From: an uncultured Dokdonia sp. | GTDB taxonomy: Bacteria; Bacteroidota; Bacteroidia; Flavobacteriales; Flavobacteriaceae | Assembly (NCBI RefSeq): GCF_947492535.1 | Contig: NZ_CANLNH010000005.1 | Coordinates: forward strand, 274,009-338,008 | Direction of reading: 5' to 3' | Length of the DNA stretch: 64,000 nucleotides | Shown: positions 54,270 to 63,024 of the stretch, one piece after another | Layout of the letters: every line of letters begins with the position of its first letter | Numbering within the stretch: position 1 is the first letter of the stretch | Translations under genes and position numbers: made by a program | The notes under the pieces: generated by a model | What the model was told of the DNA's origin: nothing | Seen by the model: the letters and a program-made list of their open reading frames with translations, nothing else | The model's database searches: none

Positions 54270-54421
54270 GTATTTAACTATTCGATGGTTTATTAATAGG
54301 AACCTAAATCAACTAAAATAGTAAATATTCGGAATTATTAAGGTTGCGCCAAGAAAGTTGTTAAGATACTCTAAAAAATGGAACTATTTTCTTCTGATAT
54401 ATTTGATTGATAATTATGGTT

Positions 54422-54500
54422 TATACGCTTTCAAGAAACGTAGTGATGAAGAAGTTTGTACTGAGCGTAGCAAAAGGTATTTACGAGTATTTGAAGCGAG
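54422..54500. repeat. Diverged inverted copy of the interrupted palindrome (right of the SulP gene)
   Basis: TATACGCTTTCAAG, then GAAGAAGTTTGTACTGAGCG and GTAG correspond to the reverse complement of 51785-51851. The right arm is decayed (TTGAAGCG). The rest of the gap to 54564 shows nothing clear. Confidence 0.5.
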
Positions 54501-54564
54501 AAACAGTATATTTTGTTTATAAGACACCATGTTTAAACTAGCGAGAACAGGGCGTATATACTTT

Positions 54565-55524
54565 TTATTTCCAATATTTTATTTTTCTTGTCTCAATATA
54601 AATCGGTATGAATTTGTTAGATTTTGCAAAATACTCTTTCATTGAAACAGTTCTTTTTATCCAATTCCCAAATTGGTCAAATTCATAGTCATATTCTAAT
54701 TCTCGATTTAATTCTGAATTTTCATAGATTTTTTCATTGATAGGATTATATAAAATGTCAAATTCAGTGATGTTATCAGTATACTTTTTTAAATCCGCTG
54801 CTATGGTATAAGAGGTTTGTTTTAAAATTCTTCCATCTTTCCATTCTGTTTCACTTATCATTTCCAGCCATTCTGTTTTATATGATGATTCAACAAGATT
54901 ATTGTTATTGTCATATTTATATAGATTAGATGTCATTGACTTTTTATTCCCTTTTTCTTTTTGTGTTGCAGACTTTATTTTATTGTTATTGTCAAAATCA
55001 TATTCAAAATTAACTTCGGTTGTATCATTTCCTTTAATAGTAACTTGTTTTATTGGATAATCATTTCTCCCAAAATAAGAAATCATTTTGTGGTCAATTG
55101 TATCATTTAAAAATACATTTAGTTCACTCGTGTTTTTTATGGAATCATATTCAACAGTTTGAAGGATATTAGTATTGTTTGATTTGCTAAATGAAATACT
55201 TTTTATAAACTTTTTATTTTCATTATAATCTATAACATTCGTTTGTAAAAGTTCGCCATGATTATCAAAGTATTCTGCTTTTTTCAATTCCCCAAAATCT
55301 GTGTATTCTTCTATTTTATTTAGTACAGATTTATCTTCCTTGTCTGTGTTTTGAAAAGTTGTTTTGAAGTATTCTATTTTTTTAACTTTTCCATAAAGGT
55401 TATTTCTTTGTAGTGTGTTTTTGTAATCTGAATAGATTGGTTTTAAATCAGTCCTCAATTCCGTTTTTTCTTGGCAAGAAAGCAAGATTAATGGTATTAA
55501 AGTCAGAAGGTGAATTTTTCTCAA
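54565..55524 (-). CDS. Uncharacterised lipoprotein with YD-like repeats
   Basis: A 319-residue lipoprotein with TTG start (MRKIHLLTLIPLILLSC, Cys17). The remainder is hydrophilic with repeated phrases such as EYTDFGELKKAEYFDNHGEL, YKYDNNNNLVES and YEFDQFGNWIKR, like YD/RHS-type strands. Function unknown. Most 3' gene of cassette-like array B, whose next element (55544-55658) lies just before its start. Confidence 0.65.
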   Translation of the reverse strand: MRKIHLLTLIPLILLSCQEKTELRTDLKPIYSDYKNTLQRNNLYGKVKKIEYFKTTFQNTDKEDKSVLNKIEEYTDFGELKKAEYFDNHGELLQTNVIDYNENKKFIKSISFSKSNNTNILQTVEYDSIKNTSELNVFLNDTIDHKMISYFGRNDYPIKQVTIKGNDTTEVNFEYDFDNNNKIKSATQKEKGNKKSMTSNLYKYDNNNNLVESSYKTEWLEMISETEWKDGRILKQTSYTIAADLKKYTDNITEFDILYNPINEKIYENSELNRELEYDYEFDQFGNWIKRTVSMKEYFAKSNKFIPIYIETRKIKYWK

Positions 55525-55543
55525 TGTTCGTTTTTTCTAATGT

Positions 55544-55658
55544 GGAACAACGATTTGTTTGTGATTTCGTTGTGTGTTTTAGTAATTAATTCAGCAAATA
55601 CATACCGAATAGAAAATCTGTGAGGGTTTTCAGAAGTAGGTGTATAGCATTGTTGTAA
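55544..55658 (-). repeat. attC-like palindromic element B1
   Basis: Minus strand: TTACAAC four bases after the stop of the BatD-like gene, running to GTTGTTCC just before the next start. The internal part (TTAGTAATTAATTCAGCAAA on the plus strand) resembles elements B2 and B4. Confidence 0.5.
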
Positions 55659-55662
55659 TCAG

Positions 55663-56394
55663 TTATTTTTTTATTTCAATTTTTTCTATTTCAAATATCT
55701 CAGGTAAGTTTTCAATATCTTTTTCTGAGATTAAATATTCACCACTAAAGCTATTGTCAAATATGATTTTATACTTTTTGATTGAATATGAAAAACCTAC
55801 ATCAAAAAGACCTGCTCCTTCTGGTCTTAGCGTATTTGAGGATGAACTATAATTACTTAATTCAATTCCTTCTGTTAATTCTTCCTTTAAATTAGCAAAT
55901 TCTTTGCCCTCGGGTTTTACTCCTCCAATAGTGTGAGAGTATCCTCCGCTTTCGTTATTCGTTTTATTGGATTGATTGCTTATCAACTGCTCTAGAATAA
56001 GATACTGTTGACCATCAAATTCTGTTTTTCTTAACCAAAGCCCATTTTCCATCGGTAGTTTTGGGAGAACCTGTACTTCAATCGTTTCCGTTGTGTATTT
56101 TTTGCCATTAAATTCAAAATCAAATGGTCCAATTTTATATTTTTTTGCTTTTTTAAAAATAATTACTCTTTGAAAGTCATCTGATTGCATTCCAAAAATC
56201 GAAGTGGAGCGAGTGAAATCAATATTTTCACCTAATTCTTTTTTGAAATAGTCTGTTAGAAAATCAATATTTATTGAAAAAGTAACGCTTTGTCCAACTC
56301 TGGGTTCAGGATTATCAATTTCGATTTGCAGTTTTTCTTGTCCAATTGTATGTAATGAACAAAAGATTAAAAGTAATAATATGATTTTTTTTAT
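55663..56394 (-). CDS. BatD-like exported protein with apparent ATA start
   Basis: The frame with a normal start (ATG 56190) encodes 175 residues, but it continues upstream without a stop for 68 more codons. These encode a signal peptide and domain start: KKIILLLLIFCSLHTIGQ, then EIDNPEPRVGQSVTFSI. The only plausible initiation site is ATA at 56392-56394, two codons after a stop. The full 243 residues resemble the start of BatD (oxygen-tolerance) proteins, e.g. IGPFDFEFNGKKYTTETIEV. Either ATA is used, or a start mutation has silenced the gene. Located between elements B1 and B2. Confidence 0.6.
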   Translation of the reverse strand: MKKIILLLLIFCSLHTIGQEKLQIEIDNPEPRVGQSVTFSINIDFLTDYFKKELGENIDFTRSTSIFGMQSDDFQRVIIFKKAKKYKIGPFDFEFNGKKYTTETIEVQVLPKLPMENGLWLRKTEFDGQQYLILEQLISNQSNKTNNESGGYSHTIGGVKPEGKEFANLKEELTEGIELSNYSSSSNTLRPEGAGLFDVGFSYSIKKYKIIFDNSFSGEYLISEKDIENLPEIFEIEKIEIKK

Positions 56395-56410
56395 ATGGTT
56401 TTATTTAGTT

Positions 56411-56540
56411 GACTACAGCGTGATTGTATAAGATTAGTTACTTGGTTTAAGCACTAAATTTAGCAAATAAATCACAGATATAAAGTTCGCAAGGACTTTC
56501 GTAAGTAGGCTAGAACTAGCAATTAATCTTATACTTCTTA
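56411..56540 (-). repeat. Palindromic element B2
   Basis: Perfect 11-bp inverted repeat GTATAAGATTA (56426-56436) and TAATCTTATAC (56524-56534), with the shared inner motif TTTAAGCACTAAATTTAGCA. It lies five bases after the stop of the serine hydrolase gene. The outer boxes are not canonical (CTACAGCG on one side). Confidence 0.55.
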
Positions 56541-56544
56541 GAGA

Positions 56545-57606
56545 TCAATTTTGTTTATTTGGAATATTGAAACTCTGGTTGTTTAATATTGCATTAATTG
56601 CGCGATTTAACTCCCATAGTTTATAATTTTTATTATTCGTCAAAAGAATAGTGGTAAGACCATTTTCCAAATTATAATCTACTATTGATTCATAATCAAC
56701 GTTTGAACCTGAAGCTTGATGTCTATTAATAATACCATTTTTAACATTAGTGAAGCCAAGAGATGATTGATTAGCATTTTTATGTTTTAGAGGTGTAGCC
56801 AAGATTTGTATTGATTCAGTTGATATAATTTTTTCAGCATATAATCCTTGAATCCATTTGTATAAATCTTCAGGTGTTGTATAAGTTCCACCATCCATTT
56901 GATAGATTTCTTTATAGTTGATGCCTTCATTGTTAAACCCTGTAGCAAATTGAGAAGTTTCTTTAACAGGTGAAAGAAACGTGTTTTCCATTTTCAATGG
57001 GATTAAAATATGTTTTTTAACATATTCATTAAAAGACAATCTTGAAATATGTTCAATTATTAATTTTCTAATAAAAACGTTATTATTGCTATAGAAGAAA
57101 TTGGTTCCAGGTTCAAATTCCAATTCTTTAATATTTTTTAAATCAGTGTAAACATCATCGTTAGTTCTAACTCTGTCCCAATTGTATTTAGGTAAACCAC
57201 TTGAGTAATTTAGAAGATGACTTACTTTCACCTTTTCAGCCCAACTACTAGGTAACCCTAAATTGAATTTTGAGATTTTATCGTCTAGATTTATTTTATT
57301 TTCTTCTACTAATTTCATAATACTAGCAGCACTCAACTCTTTTGAAATTGAACCAATATTAAAAACCATATTTGGTTTTAATTCTTTTGTTTTAGAACCA
57401 TCGGTAAATCCAAAGCTATTTTTATAGATAATACTATCATTTTTTACCACAAGAATACTTCCATTGAAAAGACCTCTATTGAAAGTAGTTAGTATTAAAG
57501 AATCAATAGTGGAATTATTTATTGGTTTTATTGATATATTACTTTTATTGTCATTACAAGAAAATAATATGCAAAAAACAGAAAAGAAGCTGTATAAGTA
57601 TTTCAT
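56545..57606 (-). CDS. Serine hydrolase, beta-lactamase/class C family, lipoprotein
   Basis: A 353-residue lipoprotein (FCILFSC, Cys17) of the penicillin-binding-protein/beta-lactamase class C fold. The SxxK motif is Ser86-Ile-Ser-Lys89 in NIGSISKELS. The Tyr motif is in LNYSSGLPKYNW and the third motif is probably HQASGS near residue 298. Such proteins are esterases, peptidases or D-alanyl-group hydrolases rather than antibiotic lactamases. First part of a unit with the two following genes (7 and 68 bases apart). Confidence 0.83.
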   Translation of the reverse strand: MKYLYSFFSVFCILFSCNDNKSNISIKPINNSTIDSLILTTFNRGLFNGSILVVKNDSIIYKNSFGFTDGSKTKELKPNMVFNIGSISKELSAASIMKLVEENKINLDDKISKFNLGLPSSWAEKVKVSHLLNYSSGLPKYNWDRVRTNDDVYTDLKNIKELEFEPGTNFFYSNNNVFIRKLIIEHISRLSFNEYVKKHILIPLKMENTFLSPVKETSQFATGFNNEGINYKEIYQMDGGTYTTPEDLYKWIQGLYAEKIISTESIQILATPLKHKNANQSSLGFTNVKNGIINRHQASGSNVDYESIVDYNLENGLTTILLTNNKNYKLWELNRAINAILNNQSFNIPNKQN

Positions 57607-57613
57607 GAAATAA

Positions 57614-58108
57614 TTAATATTTGTGAGGCTTTTTATTATTAATCAATGTATTAACTGATTTATATTTAATGTCACTCTCAGAATCTTTATAGATGATAAG
57701 AGTGTTAAAAACAATATTAGTTAAATCTACATTTGCTCCGTTTTCTGAAATAACGGAAAGTGTGTTCATTGTCGAAAATGTAGAGCTCATAGAAATATCT
57801 GCTCTGTTGGTTATTACGAGTTCTTGAATATTTGATGTATAAATAGTTATGAGAATATTTTTCAAATCTAAATTTTCATATTGTTCTTTGACTTTAAGCG
57901 TGAGTTTGTCATCTAGGACTTGCCAATCTAAAAATTCGTTATGTTTTTTTTGATTTAAAATTTCTATTCTAGATTCTTTGGATTTTACGATTTCGATAGA
58001 GGCCTCTATATTGCTTTCAATTGATTGAAATTTCGGAAGTTCAATTATATTTTGAGAAATAGAAATATTCCAAAACATTAAACTACAAAGCAAGATTATA
58101 ATTTTCAT
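57614..58108 (-). CDS. Small exported GIN/DUF2807-like protein
   Basis: A 164-residue protein with a signal peptide (residues 1-18, ISQN). A strand-rich region resembles the DUF2807 family (SNIEASIEIVKSKESRIEIL, ILITIYTSNIQELVITNRAD, VISENGANVDLTNIVFNTL). It begins seven bases before the serine hydrolase gene and probably shares its transcript. Function unknown. Confidence 0.65.
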   Translation of the reverse strand: MKIIILLCSLMFWNISISQNIIELPKFQSIESNIEASIEIVKSKESRIEILNQKKHNEFLDWQVLDDKLTLKVKEQYENLDLKNILITIYTSNIQELVITNRADISMSSTFSTMNTLSVISENGANVDLTNIVFNTLIIYKDSESDIKYKSVNTLINNKKPHKY

Positions 58109-58176
58109 ATTGAAGTTATTATTTTGGTAAATATAAATGAAAGAATAATCTTATAATAGAATGAGATTAGCATTAT

Positions 58177-58971
58177 CTAAAGATTACGAAACTCGCTAGG
58201 AAGGAAGCCTGTAAACTGCTTAAAATTTCGCGAAAAGTGACTTTGGTCTGCAAAACCGCAATGATATGCTATGTCTATAAGAGGTAAGTTTGAATTTTTA
58301 ATTAAGTCAATACTGTTTTTTACTTTTAATTTCCTCATGTATTCTCCATAAGTACAATTAAAGTATTTTCTAAACTGCTTTGAAATAGTTACTGGATGCA
58401 CACCAATAATAATAGATAGTTCATAAAGTGAAATTTGTTCTTGCCATCTGTCATTAAGTAATTCGAAAAGAGTCTCAATCCATTTTGGTTTATGTATGTT
58501 TTGATTCTTTAGAGAGCTAGATATTAAATCAAACACAAGTAAGTCAATTGAATTTGAACTTAAAGAATCATTTATATGAAGCTCTTGGAGTAATTTTAGA
58601 GCTAGAAATTTAGCATCAATATTATTTATTGAAGATAAAATCTGTGAGCTAGTAAGATAGTCTTTCAAAAAACTAAACTCTTCAAATTCTATATTGAGGT
58701 TTTGTGAAAATTCTTTACGAAATTCGGTTTTGTGAGGTTGGTTAGAAGGATAAAAAAAGAATTCTCCTGCTTTTCTCTCATAAGATTTTTTCTCTCTGAA
58801 TTCAATATCTCCTCCTTGATAAATAAAAGTAATAATTGGGTTTTTATGACTATGAAGACCACCTTCATTTTGGTTAGTAGTAAACCGTGTTGAACTAATA
58901 AATACGTTTTCAGTTTGTAGGCTTTTTTTTATTATTCCTGTATAACAGCCTTTTTCTAATTGATATGACAT
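58177..58971 (-). CDS. AraC-family transcriptional regulator with cupin-like sensor
   Basis: A 264-residue regulator. An N-terminal cupin-like half (GGLHSHKNPIITFIYQGGDI and YPSNQPHKTEF) is followed by a C-terminal double helix-turn-helix at about 165-262 (LYELSIIIGVHPVTISKQFR and IDIAYHCGFADQSHFSRNFK). It is the upstream gene of the unit with the GIN-like and serine hydrolase genes and may regulate them. Signal unknown. Element B3 lies before it. Confidence 0.88.
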   Translation of the reverse strand: MSYQLEKGCYTGIIKKSLQTENVFISSTRFTTNQNEGGLHSHKNPIITFIYQGGDIEFREKKSYERKAGEFFFYPSNQPHKTEFRKEFSQNLNIEFEEFSFLKDYLTSSQILSSINNIDAKFLALKLLQELHINDSLSSNSIDLLVFDLISSSLKNQNIHKPKWIETLFELLNDRWQEQISLYELSIIIGVHPVTISKQFRKYFNCTYGEYMRKLKVKNSIDLIKNSNLPLIDIAYHCGFADQSHFSRNFKQFTGFLPSEFRNL

Positions 58972-58989
58972 TTGTCTTTTTTAATTAAT

Positions 58990-59121
58990 GCTAACGGTCT
59001 CGTATAACAGTCAGTTACGGGTTAACATGCGTTAATTTTCGGTTTAGCTCAGACCTTAGCAATTCCGAGTAGATTCGGATATAGTCGAATCCGCCGTAAT
59101 TGCGGTTATAAATTGTTGTAC
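58990..59121 (-). repeat. attC-like palindromic element B3 (132 bp)
   Basis: On the minus strand GTACAAC-AATTTATAACCGC runs to GACC-GTTAGC. Long arms pair (TATAACcGCAaTTACGG with TATAACagtcAGTTACGG), and a tip hairpin GATTCG...CGAATC is inside. The first box overlaps the final codons of the upstream gene. Homologous to element B8 at 63801. Confidence 0.6.
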
Positions 59122-59489
59122 TGCATATTTTTTTTGAATTTTATTGGTCTATTGAAAATTGTCAATTCAATTTCAGATTCAGTTTCAATATAATTTATTC
59201 TAACTGGGGTTTTTTCATTTTGCCAAATCAATAATTCAGTTTTTGTGAATTCTATTCGTCCGCTGTAGACTCTCCAAAATCCGTAATTATCTTTTTGATC
59301 CCATTCAGAAGCGGGCATAAAAATTTTTATCTCTCTGTTAAGATTGTTATGGTCTGATAATTTTATTTCCCATTTCCCTTTGCAAGGATATGTGTCAATC
59401 CAATTGCTCCAATTCAGTCCGTGATTTAAAACTTCAATGTCATCTATTGAGATCCACTTGTCATATTCTGTCAGAATTGGGTTTTTCAT
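59106..59489 (-). CDS. Uncharacterised small protein
   Basis: A 127-residue protein without clear signal peptide. Strand-rich with many Trp (YDKWISIDDIEVLNHGLNWS, GKWEIKLSD, WRVYSGRIEFTKTELLIWQN). No family recognised. Its last four codons (QYNNL-stop) lie inside palindromic element B3, as happens in integron cassettes. Confidence 0.6.
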   Translation of the reverse strand: MKNPILTEYDKWISIDDIEVLNHGLNWSNWIDTYPCKGKWEIKLSDHNNLNREIKIFMPASEWDQKDNYGFWRVYSGRIEFTKTELLIWQNEKTPVRINYIETESEIELTIFNRPIKFKKNMQYNNL

Positions 59490-59494
59490 ATGTA

Positions 59495-59628
59495 GTACAA
59501 CATCTTTGTATTAGATTTCGTTGCGTTTGAGTACTAAGTTAGCAAAAAGGGAATAAATGTTTGAGATTTCGGCAGCAACTTCGAATGACTCTTAAAGGAC
59601 TTAGTAATGAATTATACAAGAGGTTACC
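59495..59628 (-). repeat. Palindromic element B4
   Basis: Plus-strand left end GTACAAC-ATCTTTGTATTA, right end AATTATACAAGAGGTTACC, forming an imperfect inverted repeat. The inner motif TTTGAGTACTAAGTTAGCA matches B1 and B2. It ends eight bases before the next stop codon. Confidence 0.55.
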
Positions 59629-59636
59629 ACATGTTT

Positions 59637-60296
59637 TTATTCAATTTCTTTTAAAATATAATCTTCCTTTTTATTTCCAAAAACCGACACATAAATTTTA
59701 TTTTTGATTTGCTTCTTTAATACAAAAGGGGCATAATTTTCGGTAAATAATATATCAAATCCATTATGGTTTATTCGTTCCCACATAAAATGGTCAGAAT
59801 CTCCAAATTTCCAAGAATTACTCACATAGACAGAGTCATTTATAAATTGAATAGTATCAGTCCATTTTCTAAATTTCCTAACGTACTTTTTTCCAGTCAA
59901 CTTTAAACCAGTAGATTTATTTTTCAATGAATCAACTAATCGCTTATAAACTCTGTTTTGATTAAAATTTTTCAATACAAAACTGTCTTTTGTCAATGGG
60001 TCAATTATTTCAGAATTAAAGTCTTTGTTTCCAGCAATTATAAAACTGTTTCCCTTTAATTCGAATTTTTCAATCTGTTCGTTTTCATAAGAATCGTATT
60101 TAAATTTTTTAATATTAAAAGTCCCGTTATCGAAAGTAATCAATTGGTTAAAAGAAAAATCTCCAACAACATACTCTTTAATAGAATCATTGTTAGAAAA
60201 CTTATAGGATGATATCCAAGTTCCGTTCAATTTTTTTTCATTGTGACAAGAGGTCAAAATAAAAGTCAAAATCAATATGCTAAACAGTTTTCTCAA
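59637..60296 (-). CDS. Uncharacterised lipoprotein (TTG start)
   Basis: A 219-residue lipoprotein: with TTG at 60296 the product begins MRKLFSILILTFILTSC. A lipocalin-like beginning follows (LNGTWISSYKF), and a strand-rich end (WERINHNGFDILF). The frame stays open to an ATG at 60437, but that would give a long unstructured leader that lies within a palindromic element. The TTG-AGA-AAA start is also used by the gene at 55524. Function unknown. Confidence 0.65.
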   Translation of the reverse strand: MRKLFSILILTFILTSCHNEKKLNGTWISSYKFSNNDSIKEYVVGDFSFNQLITFDNGTFNIKKFKYDSYENEQIEKFELKGNSFIIAGNKDFNSEIIDPLTKDSFVLKNFNQNRVYKRLVDSLKNKSTGLKLTGKKYVRKFRKWTDTIQFINDSVYVSNSWKFGDSDHFMWERINHNGFDILFTENYAPFVLKKQIKNKIYVSVFGNKKEDYILKEIE

Positions 60297-60310
60297 ATGT
60301 ATGGTACTTT

Positions 60311-60470
60311 TAATATATGTGTCGTAGTAGAGCAAATTGTTACCAAACCTTCGATTTTTTTGTGCATTAATTGCTAACTTTTCCATTTTGGAAGTATTGC
60401 ACCTTACCAAATATACAATAGCTAATCGATCGGTCACTTAGCTGCTATGATCACATATATCGTGTTGTAG
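60311..60470 (-). repeat. Palindromic element B5 with two similar ends
   Basis: ATATATGTGTCGTAG (60313-60327) and ATATATCGTGTTGTAG (60455-60470) are direct-repeat-like ends, as if two elements were joined with the cassette between them deleted. GTTGTAG is the same box as in array A. Confidence 0.4.
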
Positions 60471-60510
60471 AGCGTTTCGTTTTTATATACTGTCAATAGA
60501 AAGTATTTTG

Positions 60511-60753
60511 TCAAGATATAATTAATTCATCTTTTTGGATATCAAACTTTTCTTTTAACCAATTAGTTATTTGCCATAAGTACTGATACTTTTTTCTTTT
60601 TCCGAATCTATTTACATATACTACTGATTTTTCAGGAAGATTAATAATAAGATAGTATTCATTATTTATTTTCTTCGCTTCTAGAGAAGAGTAAGTTTTA
60701 TCCTCAATACATTTCGTTAAGTTATTAAACAATTCGAAATTTTCATTCCCCAT
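60511..60753 (-). CDS. Uncharacterised 80-residue protein
   Basis: Small hydrophilic protein with a strand-helix pattern (KINNEYYLIINLPEKSVVYV, FGKRKKYQYLWQITNWLKEK). No signal peptide and no family recognised. It is cassette-like: palindromic element B6 lies upstream and B5 40 bases downstream. Confidence 0.55.
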   Translation of the reverse strand: MGNENFELFNNLTKCIEDKTYSSLEAKKINNEYYLIINLPEKSVVYVNRFGKRKKYQYLWQITNWLKEKFDIQKDELIIS

Positions 60754-60780
60754 TCGATTTTCAGGTATTTAATAATTTGG

Positions 60781-60845
60781 TATAGCGGTTCGGGTATATC
60801 GAGAGTGGTGAGGTACGAGCCATTCTCTGATCATGCCGTGTTATG
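60781..60845 (-). repeat. Palindromic element B6 (about 65 bp)
   Basis: Imperfect hairpin with arms TATAGCGG...GCCGTGTTATG and ATATCGAGAGTGG...CCATTCTCTGAT around an 11-base tip. Nothing else is recognised in the gap 60846-60953. Confidence 0.5.
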
Positions 60846-60953
60846 TGTGGTGACTCTATTCTTCATTTGGATTAATTCATCTATTCTACCATATCTCCCA
60901 TCCTATAAAGATCTTTTGGTTATCTATTTGGAAATAAAGTTTTGCTATGATGC

Positions 60954-62207
60954 CTAGTTAAATTCAGTTTTTAGGGCTATATTCTTCTGATTTAATATGA
61001 CAATTTCAAAGTCGGATTTATCCAAAACTAATGTAACCTTCTTGTCATCCGTCTCTTGTATATCATAAGGAACGGCTTTGCCGACTTTCTCACCTTTTTT
61101 GTAGGCAAGTACCAAACATGGGCATTGGATATTTTCTTCAACAAATGATAGTTCCACTTCTTTACGATCACCATACACCATCCATTGCGGACGATCATAC
61201 TTTTTACTTCTTGGATGGAAAACTGCTATGTCATACCTGAATGTGCCCATAGGAGGTAAATCAAGAGAAGCTTCCTTTCGTTGCTGACCAAATAGCTCAC
61301 CAGATTCATTGACAAAAACACTAGGTCTTTCTAGATCTGTAATCTGATAGTACGAGTTTTCGTAATCCCTATTACCCTTTTCAGAATAAATTGTCTGACT
61401 TATGGTTAATGGGTCAACTCCTGTAAATTCCGTCAATCTCCCTGCCATCGCCTTTCCCCAGCCCATGGAATTGTTAGGCATATCTCCTTCGTACACATGA
61501 TCAAATCCACAATGAATTAATATCTTTTCGTTGGGGTATCGATTTAGATAGGATTCAATATTCCGGGCTTGATTAATTTCTCTTTCCTTCCCATTATTAT
61601 GTCCACTGCTTTCGTACCCAAATATATTGAACCCCATATCAAAGGCAGTTCTTATTAAATTGCCAAATTGAGGTTCTTGTGTAAAATATCCAGAATCAAG
61701 AATAGGATAACCATTGGCTTGCATAATTGAATCTGCTTGAGGCGTATTAAAATATCCTTCCATTCCTAAGTGCTTAAAGCCTCTTCTTTTGAGTCCTTCA
61801 AGTAGTCGAGTGGTAAAAATTCGATGTTGGGGCATTTGATGAGCTTCATTTATGATGACTACTTGGTGCTCTTCAGCTTCATTCAATATGTAATCTATTG
61901 CATCCATTGCTTTGTAGAGGCCAAAACTATCTCGTTGTTCCTGCGTAAGTCCAATTTCAATTGATTCTTTCGTATCCCAAATCTCATGCATCCTTTCTAT
62001 GTTTCCGATTTTGGCAAATTCCCATGCTGTTCTATCTACCATTGTAGGAATGGTATCCCAATATGAAGAAAAATTGTACGGCATCTCATTTGACTCTGTA
62101 TCAAAATGAAAGTCAAGCTCCACAAAATTTAACTTTTTCTGACCTTTATTTTTGGTATTGCAGGCAATGCTCAGCAAAGAAATAGCAATAAGAAATAAGT
62201 ATTTCAT
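60954..62207 (-). CDS. Lipoprotein of the ChaN/erythromycin-esterase-like fold
   Basis: A 417-residue lipoprotein (LLSIAC, Cys16). The central part has VVIINEAHQMPQHRIFTTRL, GMEGYFNTPQ and ILIHCGFDHVYEG. These match the conserved Glu-His pairs of the EreA/ChaN/Tiki fold, whose members are metal-dependent hydrolases or haem-binding proteins. The C-terminal ~130 residues are strand-rich. Function not assigned; one of the largest genes of array B. Confidence 0.75.
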   Translation of the reverse strand: MKYLFLIAISLLSIACNTKNKGQKKLNFVELDFHFDTESNEMPYNFSSYWDTIPTMVDRTAWEFAKIGNIERMHEIWDTKESIEIGLTQEQRDSFGLYKAMDAIDYILNEAEEHQVVIINEAHQMPQHRIFTTRLLEGLKRRGFKHLGMEGYFNTPQADSIMQANGYPILDSGYFTQEPQFGNLIRTAFDMGFNIFGYESSGHNNGKEREINQARNIESYLNRYPNEKILIHCGFDHVYEGDMPNNSMGWGKAMAGRLTEFTGVDPLTISQTIYSEKGNRDYENSYYQITDLERPSVFVNESGELFGQQRKEASLDLPPMGTFRYDIAVFHPRSKKYDRPQWMVYGDRKEVELSFVEENIQCPCLVLAYKKGEKVGKAVPYDIQETDDKKVTLVLDKSDFEIVILNQKNIALKTEFN

Positions 62208-62250
62208 TAATTGGTTTTTTTACATTTTCGGTTTTTTTGATTGTTTCATT

Positions 62251-62446
62251 ACACATAATGGACTTGTTTATGAAACGTAGCGTGCAAAAAGACACTAACT
62301 TTTCGGGTTAACACAGAGCCGAATTTTTATTTTTTGTTTTTATTTTTTTTCTTAATACCAAATCAAAAGATTTGGCGATTTTGCAAATAGACAATAACCT
62401 TTTGATTAAACACCAATCGCCCTATTTTCTATATATTGTGTTAGGC
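62251..62446 (-). repeat. attC-like element B7 with canonical GCCTAAC box (196 bp)
   Basis: On the minus strand the box GCCTAAC (62446-62440) matches RYYYAAC exactly and contains the stop codon TAA of the upstream gene. The inner 150 bp, with the CCAAATC-AAAA-GATTTGG hairpin, closely matches element A1 at 27201-27394. The far end is CCATTATGTGT, not a clean GTTRRRY. Confidence 0.6.
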
Positions 62447-63007
62447 TTTGTTTTTGTATTTATTTATTATTTCATCATCCCATACTTGGACTTCAATGTA
62501 TTTGTCATATTTAAACCTTTCTTCTGTTTTACATTTTTCATCCGATGGGACTCCGTAATTATTTATTAGGTCATTCATTTCGTCCAATAAGAAAACTTGT
62601 CCGTTACAATCTTTTCTATAAGTTGCGAGTTTTGGCTCATCGTAAAATTGAAATGAGACCATACTATCTGGATAAGTAAAACTTATATGTTCAGGTTTAA
62701 AGTCGGTTAAAGGAATTTTTATAACACCAGGATTCACATACCAAGATTTTGCCCAATCACATTTCCCCAATGTAAAATAAAATGGGTCATTTCTGTTAGG
62801 TTTTCCACCTTTTGAGATTAATTGTTCCTTAATTCTCTTTTCTAACGCTAACCTTAATTCAATATAATTTTCAGGTCTTTTGCTATTCCAACCTTTCGAG
62901 ATTTGATTTTGGATTTTTTTAGCTTTTTCATAACCATATTCGGTAATATTTCGGAATGGTCCGTTGTCGAGTTCATAATAATGAAATAAGAATTTCGGTA
63001 TATTCAT
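62441..63007 (-). CDS. Conserved protein of unknown function
   Basis: A 188-residue cytoplasmic protein starting MNIPKFLFHYYELDNGPFRN; the open frame extends 14 codons further, but into element B7b. Characteristic phrases are FYFTLGKCDWAKSWYVNPG, ISFTYPDSMVSFQF and IEVQVWDDEIINKY. I recall similar sequences in Bacillus and other phyla without assigned function, so it is a widely spread accessory family. The TAA stop is part of the GCCTAAC box of element B7. Confidence 0.65.
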   Translation of the reverse strand: MNIPKFLFHYYELDNGPFRNITEYGYEKAKKIQNQISKGWNSKRPENYIELRLALEKRIKEQLISKGGKPNRNDPFYFTLGKCDWAKSWYVNPGVIKIPLTDFKPEHISFTYPDSMVSFQFYDEPKLATYRKDCNGQVFLLDEMNDLINNYGVPSDEKCKTEERFKYDKYIEVQVWDDEIINKYKNKA

Positions 63008-63024
63008 ATTTTTTCTCAAATAAA

